From NCBI RefSeq assembly GCF_017565405.1, contig NZ_JAGEKR010000005.1:1-64000 (forward strand): a DNA stretch of 64,000 bases, read 5' to 3'. The stretch's first letter is position 1. Every line of letters starts with the position of its first letter. The notes under the pieces are model-generated. The model was not told the DNA's origin. It ran no database searches and saw only the letters and a program-made list of their open reading frames with translations. The translations under genes and the position numbers were made by a program. Below are positions 44,246 through 53,201 of the stretch, piece after piece. This DNA is from Allobranchiibius sp. CTAmp26. GTDB lineage: Bacteria > Actinomycetota > Actinomycetes > Actinomycetales > Dermatophilaceae.

Positions 44246-45693
44246 TGAGCGTCGGGACCGGGATCGTCATACCCGAGATCGACGGCGCGCGCAGCACGTC
44301 CGCGTTCGGCCGGGCGGTCGTCGGCGACGCCCTGCGCGGCGCCGACCCGGTCGGCGCGACCGCCGTCGCTCGCGAGACCAATTGGCGACGCGGCTACCTC
44401 ACGCACTTCCACCGTCTCATCGAGGCGGGCATCCCGAGCCCGGACGCCGCCGTCGGCATGGCCCGCGACGGCCTGGTGTCGGTGCAGCGCCGGATGAGGG
44501 CGACCACCGACGACGGCGAGGTGGCGCTCACCGATCTGCTGGGCAGCGTCCGCCCGGCCACCCCGTTGCGCTCGCAGACCGTCGTCGGCGGCGCCGCGCC
44601 GGAGACAGAGTTCACGTTGCCGTACGACGGACGCCGGCTGGGCGGCGGGGAATTGCGCGACCTGTTGCGCAGGTGGACCGCCGCCGGGGTGCTCGAGCCG
44701 GGAGCCGAGCAGGCGGTCGGTGAGGTCCTCGACCATCCGGAGTGGCTCGCCATGCCCGGCAAGACCCTCGTCGCCCTGGGCGCCGCCTCGGAGATGGGGC
44801 CGCTGCGGTCGCTGCTGCGCTGGGGCGGACACGTCGCCGCCATGGATCTGCCACGACCGGAGTTGTGGCGCGAGGTGCTCACCTGGGCGACGGACTCCGC
44901 CGGCACGCTCACCTATCCGGTCGCGGACACGGCCGCCGGTGAGGTCATGGGGGCCGACCTGCTCCACGATCTACCCCAGGTGACGGACTGGATCGCTCGC
45001 CAGTCGGGTCACCTCGTGCTCGGCAACTACCTCTACGCCGACGGCGCCGTGAACCTGCGGTTGGCCGCCGCGGCCGACGCGCTGAGCTCGCACCTGCAGC
45101 GCAGCCGCGGTGAGTTGTCGATGGCGTGGCTCGCGACTCCGACCGACATCTTCGTGGTGCCGCGGGATGCGGTCGAGGCGTCCACGGCGGCGTACGAGCG
45201 GCGCACCCCGCTGCGTCGACTACGTCCGATCGGCCGCGCGGTGTCGGGTGGCCGCCTGCTGCAGCGCAACTACGCGCCCGACGAGGACCCGGGCATCAAC
45301 GACAGTGTCGTGCCTCAACAGGGGCCGAACTACCTTCTCGCCAAACGGATCCACCGCTGGCGGGCGATCGCGGCGCGGGCCGAGGGTGTGCCGGTCTCGA
45401 TGAACGTGGCACCGCCCACCCGCACCCGCTCGGTGCTGAAGAACAGGCTGCTCGCCTCGGCGTACGCCGGATCGCACCGGTTCGGTGTGACCGTCTTCGC
45501 GCCGTCGACCAGCGCGACCCTGATGGCCGCTCTGCTGGTGCACGACCTCTACGCCGACCCGGCGCCGCAGCCCTCGCCGTGGCAGGAGGAAGCGGTGCGG
45601 GCGGTGCACGGCGGACTGTGGCGGACCGGCTACGACCCCCGCAGCGCCCTGGGGATCGCGATGGTGCTGGGCCTCGGGAGCGGCAGGGGCTGA
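44245..45693 (+). CDS. Uncharacterised protein with Rossmann-like segment
   Basis: A 482-residue cytosolic protein not assigned to a named family. One stretch near residues 170-195 (LVALGAASEMGPLRSLL then GGHVAAMDL) looks like a Gly-rich nucleotide-binding loop and second strand of a Rossmann fold, but no catalytic motif was recognised. The C-terminal third is basic and ends with a hydrophobic segment (SALGIAMVLGLGSG). The start overlaps the nnr stop (TGATG), so it is translationally coupled to NAD(P)H-hydrate repair, which hints at a cofactor-linked role. A GTG at 44242 is an alternative start. Confidence 0.7.
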   Translation: MSVGTGIVIPEIDGARSTSAFGRAVVGDALRGADPVGATAVARETNWRRGYLTHFHRLIEAGIPSPDAAVGMARDGLVSVQRRMRATTDDGEVALTDLLGSVRPATPLRSQTVVGGAAPETEFTLPYDGRRLGGGELRDLLRRWTAAGVLEPGAEQAVGEVLDHPEWLAMPGKTLVALGAASEMGPLRSLLRWGGHVAAMDLPRPELWREVLTWATDSAGTLTYPVADTAAGEVMGADLLHDLPQVTDWIARQSGHLVLGNYLYADGAVNLRLAAAADALSSHLQRSRGELSMAWLATPTDIFVVPRDAVEASTAAYERRTPLRRLRPIGRAVSGGRLLQRNYAPDEDPGINDSVVPQQGPNYLLAKRIHRWRAIAARAEGVPVSMNVAPPTRTRSVLKNRLLASAYAGSHRFGVTVFAPSTSATLMAALLVHDLYADPAPQPSPWQEEAVRAVHGGLWRTGYDPRSALGIAMVLGLGSGRG

Positions 45694-46030
45694 CGCCTGC
45701 CCGGCGTGAACCGTCGTCAGCTGTCCGCGCACGCGGTGGTTTCAGGCGGCCTCGAAGGTGACGCTGCTGCCAGGTCGCGCTCTCGCGTGAGGTCTCCGGT
45801 GGGTTGTCGGCCGTACGGCCACTTTCCTGCACCGGTGCGGGGTGCGCGGGTGGGAAGTCGACCGTGCGGTCACTTTCCTGCACCGGTGCGGGGTGCGCGG
45901 GTGAAAAGTCGACCGTGCGGTCACTTTCCCGCACCCGCGCACCCGGCCAGAGCGGCGCCCGCGATCATGGCCGCTTGAAAGTGCCACCGGACGCCGACCC
46001 GGCTCGCGAGCAGCCCATCGGAGCGCTCTG
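45694..46030 (+). other. Gene-free interval holding 51-bp repeats
   Basis: A 337-base interval between the convergent ends of the unknown gene and the DUF347 gene. It contains the repeat array at 45806-45940. Short open frames on both strands simply follow the 51-base (17-codon) period and have no start signals, so they are not called genes. Confidence 0.6.
45806..45940 (-). repeat. 51-bp tandem repeat family, locus B (about 2.7 copies)
   Basis: Copies begin at 45806, 45857 and 45908; the first two differ at 5 of 51 positions. Each has a 12-base palindrome: GGCCGTACGGCC in copy 1 and GACCGTGCGGTC in copies 2 and 3, the A-T pair becoming G-C, a compensatory change. Read on the minus strand the unit starts GGAAAGTGACCGCACGG and matches locus A at 39200. 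Period and phase are exact, with no spacers. Confidence 0.88.
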
Positions 46031-46822
46031 TCAGGCGGCGTCCAGGGCGGACGCCGAGGTGCGGTCGACCTTCGAGACCGTGAGGTAGGCGACCGTCGCG
46101 CCGATCGCGGCCAGGAAGACGACGCTGGTGACCAGGGTGCCCAGGCCGAGACCGCCGTCGGCGGAACCGGAGGCGAGGTAGTCCCCGATGTTCGCGCCCA
46201 GGGGCCGGGTCAGGATGTAGGCCAACCAGAAGCAGAGCACCGGCCCGGCACCGAAGCGCCACGCAGCGACCACGGCGGCGATCAGCGCCACAGGCAGGAG
46301 TACGGCGGCGCCGGGGCCCCAGCCGGTGAGGTCCATCGTCCAGTCGCCGGCGGCCGTGCCGAGGGCGAAGGTGACCAGGACGGTGAGCCAGTAGAAGCCC
46401 TCACGCGAGGGGGTGACGATGGTGTGGATCGACAGCGTCCGCTCCCGTGCCCACCAGATCGCGAAGACCACGGCCAACGCGACCGCGAAGACGACGGTGC
46501 TGATCCACAGCGGGACGCCCTGCCCGTCGGTGAGGTTGTCGGTGAGCAGGGTGCCGACCACGCTGATCAGCACGACGGCGAGCCAGTAGACGACGGGGAT
46601 GTACCTGGTCGCCCGGAACTGCACGACCAGGACCACGACCAGCGCTGCGGAGAAGACCAGTGTCGTGTTGCTCAGGCCGAACCCGAGCGTGGCATTGATG
46701 TAGTCGGCGAAGCTCTCGCCGACCGTCGTGCACAGGATCTTGATCACCCAGAAGAACACGGTGATCTCCGGGACTTTGTTGGCGGTGCGCGTCAACGCTC
46801 GGGGACGGGTGGCTGTATCCAT
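46031..46822 (-). CDS. Membrane protein with DUF347 repeats (COG4705-like)
   Basis: A 263-residue protein with about eight hydrophobic spans. NKVPEITVFFWVIKILCTTVGESFADYI is given here only by its key parts: KVPE, KILCTTVGE and FADY are the DUF347 signature, and a second unit appears in YWLTVLVTFALGTAAGDW and the YILTRPLGANIGDYL end. The family is widespread and uncharacterised. ATG 46822 lacks a clear Shine-Dalgarno. It is divergent from alr, 108 bases apart. Confidence 0.8.
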   Translation of the reverse strand: MDTATRPRALTRTANKVPEITVFFWVIKILCTTVGESFADYINATLGFGLSNTTLVFSAALVVVLVVQFRATRYIPVVYWLAVVLISVVGTLLTDNLTDGQGVPLWISTVVFAVALAVVFAIWWARERTLSIHTIVTPSREGFYWLTVLVTFALGTAAGDWTMDLTGWGPGAAVLLPVALIAAVVAAWRFGAGPVLCFWLAYILTRPLGANIGDYLASGSADGGLGLGTLVTSVVFLAAIGATVAYLTVSKVDRTSASALDAA

Positions 46823-46915
46823 GGCCCGTAGCGTGCTGAACCTCCGGTGAGAGGACCCTGAGATGAGCATGATGTCCAGCCGCCCCGCCTCAGCGACTTC
46901 GGGGGCGGGCAATGC

Positions 46916-46921
46916 GAGACT
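46916..46921 (+). promoter_or_regulatory. Putative -10 box (GAGACT) of alr
   Basis: GAGACT, the same hexamer proposed for the FadR-type regulator, ends 9 bases before ATG 46931, giving a near-leaderless transcript. Confidence 0.3.
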
Positions 46922-46930
46922 GTGCGCGTC

Positions 46931-48082
46931 ATGACCGATCCGTCCCCTGCCCGCGAGCCCGCACGACTCACGATCGATCTGGGGGCGATCCGCGACAACG
47001 TCGCCCACCTCAAGCAGTTGTCGGGTGACGCGCAGGTGATGGCCGTGGTGAAGGGCGACGCCTACGGCCACGGGCTGGTCCCGAGCGCTCGCGCCGCACT
47101 CCGCGGCGGCGCCACCTGGCTCGGCGTCGCGCAACTGGCCGAAGGGATCGCCCTGCGGGACGCGGGCGTCGAGGCCCCGGTGCTGTCGTGGCTGCACACC
47201 CCCGGTCTGCACTTCGACCCGGCGGTGCAGCGGTCCATCGACGTGGGCGTCTCCGCCCCGTGGGCTCTGCGCGCCGTCGCCGACGCCGCACGCCGGATCG
47301 GCCGTACGGCGCGGGTCCAGCTCAAGGTCGACACGGGGCTGGCGCGCAACGGGGCCTACGGCGCCGACTGGACCGAGCTCGTACGAGCGGCCGGGCCTCT
47401 CGTCGCCGAGGGTGTCCTCGACGTCGTGGGCGTCTTCACCCACTTCGCGTTCGCCGACGCGCCCGAGCACCCCACCGTGCGCGCCCAGCAGGAGAAGTTC
47501 GCCGACGCCGTCCGTGACGTGGAGCGGGCCGGTTTCGCCATCGAGGTGCGGCACATGTCCAACTCCGCTGCGACCCTCACCCAGCCCTCCGCAGCGTGGG
47601 ACATGGTCCGCCCCGGCCTGGCCGTCTACGGGCTCAGCCCCGTGCCGCACCTGGGCGACCCGACGTCGTTCGGCTTGCGGCCCGCCATGACGGCGTCAGC
47701 GGATGTGGCGCTGGTCAAGAGGATCCCGGCCGGCCAAGGCGTGAGCTACGGGCACACCTACGCGCCGGAGCGGGAGACGACGGTCGTCGACGTACCGATG
47801 GGGTACGGCGACGGGGTGCCGCGCGCCGGGTCGAACGTCGGGCCGGTGCAGGTCGCCGGGAAGCGCCACACGGTCGCCGGCCGGGTCTGCATGGACCAGT
47901 TCGTGGTGGACGTCGGCGACGCGTCGGTCCGGGCGGGCGACCCGGTGGTGCTCTTCGGGACGGGAGCGGACGGTGCGCCGACCGCGCAGGACTGGGCCGA
48001 GGCCACCGGCACCATCTCCTACGAGATCATCACGCGGATGAGCTCCCGGCTGCCACGGACCTACCTGGGGGACGAGAAGTGA
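46931..48082 (+). CDS. alr: Alanine racemase
   Basis: A 383-residue PLP enzyme supplying D-alanine for peptidoglycan. The PLP lysine is Lys41 in VVKGDAYGHG; THFAFAD, MSNSAAT, RPGLAVYG and GRVCMDQFVVDVG follow, the last carrying the dimer-interface catalytic region. It heads the operon alr-hydrolase-tsaE-tsaB-rimI-tsaD, in which nearly every junction is a GTGA/ATGA overlap. Confidence 0.95.
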   Translation: MTDPSPAREPARLTIDLGAIRDNVAHLKQLSGDAQVMAVVKGDAYGHGLVPSARAALRGGATWLGVAQLAEGIALRDAGVEAPVLSWLHTPGLHFDPAVQRSIDVGVSAPWALRAVADAARRIGRTARVQLKVDTGLARNGAYGADWTELVRAAGPLVAEGVLDVVGVFTHFAFADAPEHPTVRAQQEKFADAVRDVERAGFAIEVRHMSNSAATLTQPSAAWDMVRPGLAVYGLSPVPHLGDPTSFGLRPAMTASADVALVKRIPAGQGVSYGHTYAPERETTVVDVPMGYGDGVPRAGSNVGPVQVAGKRHTVAGRVCMDQFVVDVGDASVRAGDPVVLFGTGADGAPTAQDWAEATGTISYEIITRMSSRLPRTYLGDEK

Positions 48083-49233
48083 GCCCCAGCAAATCGATCC
48101 TCGGCATCGGCGCCGGACTGGCCGGTGCGGTCGTCGCGACGGCGGCCGGCGTCACGGCCGACCGGCTCTGGCGAGCCCGGCGTACGGCGATCTCGCTCGG
48201 CGTCTCCGACGACTACGTGGAGGTGCCCGACGAGGAGCGCGTCGTCATCGCCGAGGACGGCGTGCCGTTGCACGTGGAGATCGACGAACCCGAGGGCCAC
48301 GAGGGCCGACCGACCGTGGTCCTGTCGCACGGGTACACGCACAACCTCACGGTCTGGGTGTTCCAGCGTCGGATGCTGCGTGCGGCGGGCTACCGGGTGG
48401 TGCTGTGGGACGTGCGCGGCCACGGTCGCAGCGAGGACGCCGAGGACTCGACGTACACCGTGCGACAGCTCGGTCGCGACCTCGGCGCGGTCATCGCGCA
48501 GACCACGCCGACGGGGCCGATCGTGCTGGTCGGTCACTCGATGGGCGGGATGACGATGATGTCCTTCGCCTCCGCGTACCCGGAAGTGTTGCGGGAGAGG
48601 GTGATCGGGGCGGCGTTCATCTCCAGCAGCGCCGGCGACCTCGCCAGCGTCAACTACGGGCTGGGTCGACAGCTGGGCACGATCGTGCACCGTCTCGGTC
48701 CCGCCGCGATGTTGCGCCTGTCGGACCAGGAGGCGCTGGTCACCAGCACCCGGCACGCCGGCAAGGACCTCGAGGCCTACCTGGTGCACCGGTGGTCGTT
48801 CGCGTCGCCGGTGCCGATGTCGATCGTGCGGCTGGTCGCGGAGATGATCTTCACCACCAAGATGTCCACCACCTCGGCCTACCTGTCCTCGCTGATGCTG
48901 CACGACGAGCGCGCGGCACTGCGTGAGTTCATCGGCATCGAGACCCTGGTCATGCACGGCGACCACGACCGGATCACCCCGGACGCACACTCCGAGGCGA
49001 TCGTCGACGCGATCCCCGGCGCCGAGTACGTGCTGGTGCGCAACGCCGGGCACGTGCTGCCACTGGAGTACCCGGAGATCGTCGACGAGCACCTGATCGA
49101 CATGATCGACCGCGCCTGCCGCGCTCTAGCCGGTCAGACTCGCCCGAAGAAGCGTGCGCGCCGCGTCGTACAACGGGTCGCCGGCGCACCGCACATCCCG
49201 GCGACGAAGGCCCGGGGCAACTCGGCGTCATGA
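48079..49233 (+). CDS. Alpha/beta hydrolase with N-terminal membrane anchor
   Basis: A 384-residue hydrolase. Nucleophile Ser154 in GHSMGG, Asp in MHGDHDRIT and His in NAGHVLPLE form the triad; LSHGYTHN is the oxyanion-hole region and WDVRGHGRSE is typical. Residues 5-25 (ILGIGAGLAGAVVATAAGV) are hydrophobic and may anchor it. GTG 48079 overlaps the alr stop. Substrate unknown; a lipase or esterase role is a guess. A basic C-terminal tail (RPKKRARR) is present. Confidence 0.87.
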   Translation: MSPSKSILGIGAGLAGAVVATAAGVTADRLWRARRTAISLGVSDDYVEVPDEERVVIAEDGVPLHVEIDEPEGHEGRPTVVLSHGYTHNLTVWVFQRRMLRAAGYRVVLWDVRGHGRSEDAEDSTYTVRQLGRDLGAVIAQTTPTGPIVLVGHSMGGMTMMSFASAYPEVLRERVIGAAFISSSAGDLASVNYGLGRQLGTIVHRLGPAAMLRLSDQEALVTSTRHAGKDLEAYLVHRWSFASPVPMSIVRLVAEMIFTTKMSTTSAYLSSLMLHDERAALREFIGIETLVMHGDHDRITPDAHSEAIVDAIPGAEYVLVRNAGHVLPLEYPEIVDEHLIDMIDRACRALAGQTRPKKRARRVVQRVAGAPHIPATKARGNSAS

Positions 49234-49682
49234 GCACGTGGACGTTCGCCACGGCCGACGCGCTGCAGGACTGGGGCGCCGGCCTCGGCACGCTGCTGCG
49301 CGCCGGCGACCTGGTCATCCTCACCGGCGGGCTCGGAGCGGGCAAGACGACCCTCACCCAGGGGATCGCCCGGGGGATGGGGGTGCGCGGGCCGATCACG
49401 TCGCCGACGTTCGTCATCTCCCGCACCCACCCCTCCCTCGTCGGCGGACCGCCGTTGGTGCACGTGGACGCCTATCGGCTGAGCGGCCCGGCCGAGTTGG
49501 ACGACGTCGATCTGGACACCGCGCTCGAGGACGCCGTGACCGTCGTGGAGTGGGGTGGCGGCATCGCCGAGAGCCTTGCGCCGCAGCGGCTCGAGCTGCA
49601 GTTGTCCGGCGACCTCGATCGCCACGTGGAGGCCCACGCGGTCGGTCCCCGGTTCGAGCAGTTGCTCGCCGCGTTAGCGTGA
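49230..49682 (+). CDS. tsaE: tRNA t6A biosynthesis ATPase TsaE
   Basis: A 150-residue P-loop ATPase that drives the TsaBDE complex in adding threonylcarbamoyl to A37 of ANN-decoding tRNAs. Walker A GGLGAGKTT spans residues 33-41; SPTFVISRTH and HVDAYRL are the switch-like motifs and VVEWGGGI is conserved. The ATG overlaps the hydrolase stop (ATGA). Confidence 0.94.
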   Translation: MSTWTFATADALQDWGAGLGTLLRAGDLVILTGGLGAGKTTLTQGIARGMGVRGPITSPTFVISRTHPSLVGGPPLVHVDAYRLSGPAELDDVDLDTALEDAVTVVEWGGGIAESLAPQRLELQLSGDLDRHVEAHAVGPRFEQLLAALA

Positions 49683-50353
49683 GCCACGTGCTGCTGGCCA
49701 TCGACACCGCGACCTCCGCCGTGACCGCCGCGGTCCACGACGGGACCCGGGTGCTCGCGAGCGAGTCCGTCCCGGACGCCCGTCGGCATGCCGAAACCCT
49801 CACTCCCACCATCGATTCGGTGATGGCGCATGCCGGGCTGAGCCCCCGCGACCTGGACGCCGTGGCCGTCGGCGTCGGCCCCGGACCGTTCACCGGGCTG
49901 CGGGTCGGCATCGTCACGGCCACGACCCTCGGCCTGGCGCTCGGGATCCCCGTGCACGCGGTCTGCAGCCTGGATGCGATCGCCCACGAGATCGCATCGC
50001 GCGGGGAGCACGGTGAGTTCCTCGTCGCCACCGACGCCCGGCGCAAAGAGGTCTACTGGGCGCGCTACACGGTGCGCGCCGGCGGCGTCGCCCGTCTGGG
50101 GGACCCCGCGGTCAGCACCCCCGCCGCGCTCGACCCCGCCGTACGCGCCCTACCGACCGCCGGACGCGGTCCGCTGCTCTACCCGGCGGACTTCGGCGTC
50201 GTGGTGCCGGTCACCGATGTCGACGCCGGTGCGCTCGCCGGTCTGGTGGTCCACCGGCTCGAGCACGGCGGCGAACTGCTGCCCCCCACGCCGCTCTACC
50301 TTCGGCAGCCGGACGCCCAGCCCTCGGCCGCACAGAAGTCGGTGCTGTCGTGA
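49679..50353 (+). CDS. tsaB: tRNA t6A biosynthesis protein TsaB
   Basis: A 224-residue ASKHA-fold scaffold that pairs with TsaD. LLAIDTATSAVTAAV is the phosphate-1 loop region, and GVGPGPFTGLRVGI and DARRKEVYWARY are family hallmarks. GTG 49679 overlaps the tsaE stop (GTGA). A TAGCGT box at 49675-49680 sits 7 bases before a second in-frame GTG at 49688, so an internal leaderless start is possible. Confidence 0.93.
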   Translation: MSHVLLAIDTATSAVTAAVHDGTRVLASESVPDARRHAETLTPTIDSVMAHAGLSPRDLDAVAVGVGPGPFTGLRVGIVTATTLGLALGIPVHAVCSLDAIAHEIASRGEHGEFLVATDARRKEVYWARYTVRAGGVARLGDPAVSTPAALDPAVRALPTAGRGPLLYPADFGVVVPVTDVDAGALAGLVVHRLEHGGELLPPTPLYLRQPDAQPSAAQKSVLS

Positions 50354-50820
50354 CGGCGCTGCTTCGCCCGATGAGTTGGACCGACATCGACGTCCTGGTC
50401 GAGTTGGAGCAGCAGCTCTTCGTCGACGACGCCTGGTCCGCCCGCACGTGGTGGAGCGAGCTCGCCGGGCGGCCGCAACGCGTCTACCTGGTGGCGCAGG
50501 ATGACGATCGCATCGTCGGCTATGCCGGGTTGTCGGTGGCCGGCGACGTCGCCGACGTGATGACCATCGCGGTGGCCCCCGCGGCACAGGGCACCGGCGT
50601 CGGCCGGCTGCTGTTGGACGAGTTGGTGGCGCAGGCGACGACTGCCGCGGTCTCGGCGGTGCTGCTCGAAGTGCGGTCCGACAACGACCCCGCTCGAAAG
50701 CTATACGAGCACAGCGGTTTCGAGCAGATCGGCGTACGCCGCCGCTACTACCAGCCGGGTGACATCGACGCGCTGGTGATGCGGCGTCATCTGCGGGAGG
50801 AGCAGACCCATGGCGACTGA
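50350..50820 (+). CDS. rimI: Ribosomal protein S18-alanine N-acetyltransferase RimI-like
   Basis: A 156-residue GNAT acetyltransferase. The acetyl-CoA loop reads [19 protein letters not shown] and the later [24 protein letters not shown] region is the classic RimI end. The GTG overlaps the tsaB stop, and the gene sits between tsaB and tsaD, its usual place in actinobacteria. The target is presumably a ribosomal protein N-terminus. Confidence 0.9.
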   Translation: MTALLRPMSWTDIDVLVELEQQLFVDDAWSARTWWSELAGRPQRVYLVAQDDDRIVGYAGLSVAGDVADVMTIAVAPAAQGTGVGRLLLDELVAQATTAAVSAVLLEVRSDNDPARKLYEHSGFEQIGVRRRYYQPGDIDALVMRRHLREEQTHGD

Positions 50821-51862
50821 CGGACCCCTGGTGCTCGGCATCGAGAGCTCGTGCGACGAGACGGGAGTGTCGTTCGTCCGCGGCACGACCCTGCTCGCCG
50901 ACGCCGTCGCGAGCAGTGTGCAGGAGCACGCCCGATTCGGCGGCGTGGTGCCCGAGGTGGCCAGCCGCGCGCACCTGGAGGCGATGATCCCGACGATCGA
51001 GCGTGCGTGCGCCGATGCCGGGTCACGCCTGTCCGATGTCGACGCGGTGGCGGTCACCTCCGGGCCGGGTCTGGCCGGTGCCTTGATGGTGGGGGTCGCT
51101 GCCGCGAAGGCGGTGGCGTGGGCGCTAGGCAAACCGCTCTACGGCGTGAACCACCTGTGCGCCCACGTCTGCGCCGACGTCCTCGACCACGGCCCGCTGC
51201 CGGAGCCCACGGTCGCGCTTTTGGTCTCCGGGGGTCACACGAACCTGCTCCTGGTGCGCGACATCGCCGACGACGTGCAGTCGCTCGGCGCGACCGTCGA
51301 CGACGCGGCGGGGGAGGCCTTCGACAAGGTCGCACGGTTGCTCGGACTGCCCTATCCGGGTGGACCGAGCATCGATCAGGCTGCGGCACAAGGGGATCCG
51401 CGGGCGATCGCATTCCCCCGGGGGTTGACGGCGCGCAAGGACCTGGAGCGACACCGGTTCGATTTCTCCTTCTCGGGACTGAAGACGGCCGTGGTGCGGT
51501 GGGTGCAGGAGCGTGAGCGGGCGGGGGAGCCGATCCCGGTCGCCGACGTGGCCGCCAGCTTCAACGAGGCGGTCGCGGATGTGCTGACCCGCAAGGCGAT
51601 CGACGCCTGCCGCGAGCACGGCATCCACGATCTGCAGATCGGCGGCGGCGTGACGGCCAACAGCCGGCTGCGCGAGCTGGCCGAGCAGCGGTGCGCCGAC
51701 GCCGGCATCAGCCTGCGGGTGCCGCGGGTGCGGCTGTGCACCGACAACGGCGCGATGGTCGCGGCGCTGGGTGCGCAGATCGTGGCGCGCGGGCACGCAC
51801 CGAGCTCGTTCGCCCTGCCCGCGGACTCCTCGATGCCGGTGGAGCTGGTCCAGGCCCGCTAG
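50810..51862 (+). CDS. tsaD: tRNA N6-adenosine threonylcarbamoyltransferase TsaD
   Basis: A 350-residue metalloenzyme performing the final transfer in t6A synthesis. It starts with [13 protein letters not shown]; the metal-binding HLCAH is at residues 115-119; [26 protein letters not shown] and [12 protein letters not shown] follow. It overlaps rimI by 11 bases, with GGAGGAG as Shine-Dalgarno. Only 7 bases separate it from the convergent GH3 gene. Confidence 0.96.
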   Translation: MATDGPLVLGIESSCDETGVSFVRGTTLLADAVASSVQEHARFGGVVPEVASRAHLEAMIPTIERACADAGSRLSDVDAVAVTSGPGLAGALMVGVAAAKAVAWALGKPLYGVNHLCAHVCADVLDHGPLPEPTVALLVSGGHTNLLLVRDIADDVQSLGATVDDAAGEAFDKVARLLGLPYPGGPSIDQAAAQGDPRAIAFPRGLTARKDLERHRFDFSFSGLKTAVVRWVQERERAGEPIPVADVAASFNEAVADVLTRKAIDACREHGIHDLQIGGGVTANSRLRELAEQRCADAGISLRVPRVRLCTDNGAMVAALGAQIVARGHAPSSFALPADSSMPVELVQAR

Positions 51863-51869
51863 CGCGCGA

Positions 51870-53201
51870 TCACCGGCAGCGGAGCAGTCCCAGTCTCGCC
51901 TTCGTGGCCAGCACCCGCCGTACGGCGGCCTCCACGACGCCCGCGAACGCCCGGTCCGCCGTCATCCGGGTCAACAGCCCGCGGGTGAGCCCGGGTGCGA
52001 GGTCGGGCGCCGCGGTGAGCAGCACGTCCCCGCCGGCCTGCACGAACCGCACGGCGCGCTCGCCCACCGGGGTGGCCGCCAGTGCGGGAGTGTGCACGTC
52101 GTCCGTGATGACCAGACCGCCGAAGCCGAGCCTGTTGCGCAGCAGCCCCGTGATCACCGCGCGTGAGAACACGGCCGGTCGGCGGGCGTCCAACCGCGGA
52201 TAGCGCGCCGAGGAGACCATCACGGCCTGCGCGCCGGCGGCGATCCCCGCGGCGAACGGCCGGAGGTGGGGGTCGGTCACGCTCGCGACGGGGTCGGTGA
52301 TGCCGGTGGAGCTGGTGTCGGTGTTGGCGGTGATCCGGCCGAGGCCGGGGAAGTGCTTGAGCGTGGCGCCCACCCCGGCCGCCCGCATCCCGCGGACCAC
52401 GTCGCCCACCGCTCCCGCGACGGCGCGCGGGTCGCTGCCGTACTCCCGGTGGAAGGCCCCGATCGGCGCGTTCCGGATGCCGATGGCGGCGGGCACCGTG
52501 TCGGCGACGGGTGCCAGGTCCAGGTTGAGGCCCGCGGTCCGCAGTGCGCGGGAGAACGACGCGGCGTACGCCGTGCGCGCGGCCGCGGACATCTGCGCCT
52601 GGGCGGTGGCCGAGGCGATCGCCGGGAATCCGCTGCCGCGCAGCTCCTGCACCTCCCCGCCCTCCTGATCGGCGGCGACCAGCAACCCGGGAGAGCCGGC
52701 GCTCGTCGCGCGCGCCTGCAAGGCCGCCGATGCGGCGCGCACCGTCGCCGATCCGCGCCAGCCCCCTGCGTAGTAGACCGACCCGACGTGGGAGACGGTG
52801 ATCGCGCGTCGGACGGCCGCGCCCCCGCCGGTCGTCATCCCCACCATGACCAGCTGACCGGCGCGTTGCGCGGGCGTCATCCGGACCACGAGCGAATCGA
52901 TGCAGGTCGCCGGCTTCGTCGATTTCTTCGGCGCGCTCGTACGGGTCGGCGAGGTCGAGGTGCGAGTCGTCGGCGTGCTGGGCGTCGATTGGGGAGAGCG
53001 GGAGGTGGAGGACGGGGTCGACGACGTCGCCCGGGGCGTCGGGGTCGCGCGAGTCGCGTTCGTGGTGCGGCCCGCGGCGGCCGAGATGGCCCCGCCCGAC
53101 GCCGAGGACATGGACGACGCCGATCCGGCACCCCCGGAACAGGCGGCGAGCGCGAGCACCACGGGCAGGGCCGCGGGAGCGAGACGGCGACGCCGGCTCA
53201 C
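51870..53201 (-). CDS. GH3-family lipoprotein, beta-N-acetylglucosaminidase (LpqI/NagZ-like)
   Basis: A 443-residue exported lipoprotein that probably trims amino sugars from peptidoglycan fragments. The signal peptide ends in a lipobox LALAAC; a Ser/Thr/Pro-rich stretch of about 65 residues links it to the catalytic barrel, which shows DQEGGEV, TLKHFPGLGR and the nucleophile Asp in VITDDVHTPAL. As in mycobacterial LpqI, the loop after KHFPG reads TANTDTSST instead of the DSH of Gram-negative NagZ. GTG 53201 overlaps the upstream methyltransferase stop. Confidence 0.87.
   Translation of the reverse strand: MSRRRRLAPAALPVVLALAACSGGAGSASSMSSASGGAISAAAGRTTNATRATPTPRATSSTPSSTSRSPQSTPSTPTTRTSTSPTRTSAPKKSTKPATCIDSLVVRMTPAQRAGQLVMVGMTTGGGAAVRRAITVSHVGSVYYAGGWRGSATVRAASAALQARATSAGSPGLLVAADQEGGEVQELRGSGFPAIASATAQAQMSAAARTAYAASFSRALRTAGLNLDLAPVADTVPAAIGIRNAPIGAFHREYGSDPRAVAGAVGDVVRGMRAAGVGATLKHFPGLGRITANTDTSSTGITDPVASVTDPHLRPFAAGIAAGAQAVMVSSARYPRLDARRPAVFSRAVITGLLRNRLGFGGLVITDDVHTPALAATPVGERAVRFVQAGGDVLLTAAPDLAPGLTRGLLTRMTADRAFAGVVEAAVRRVLATKARLGLLRCR

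Noticed and set aside
39200-45940. CRISPR arrays
   Set aside because: The repeats are contiguous with no unique spacers, and no cas gene is present.
45742-45987. Short repeat-bearing proteins on either strand of locus B
   Set aside because: The 17-codon periodicity follows from the 51-base DNA repeat. No Shine-Dalgarno or leaderless box precedes either frame.
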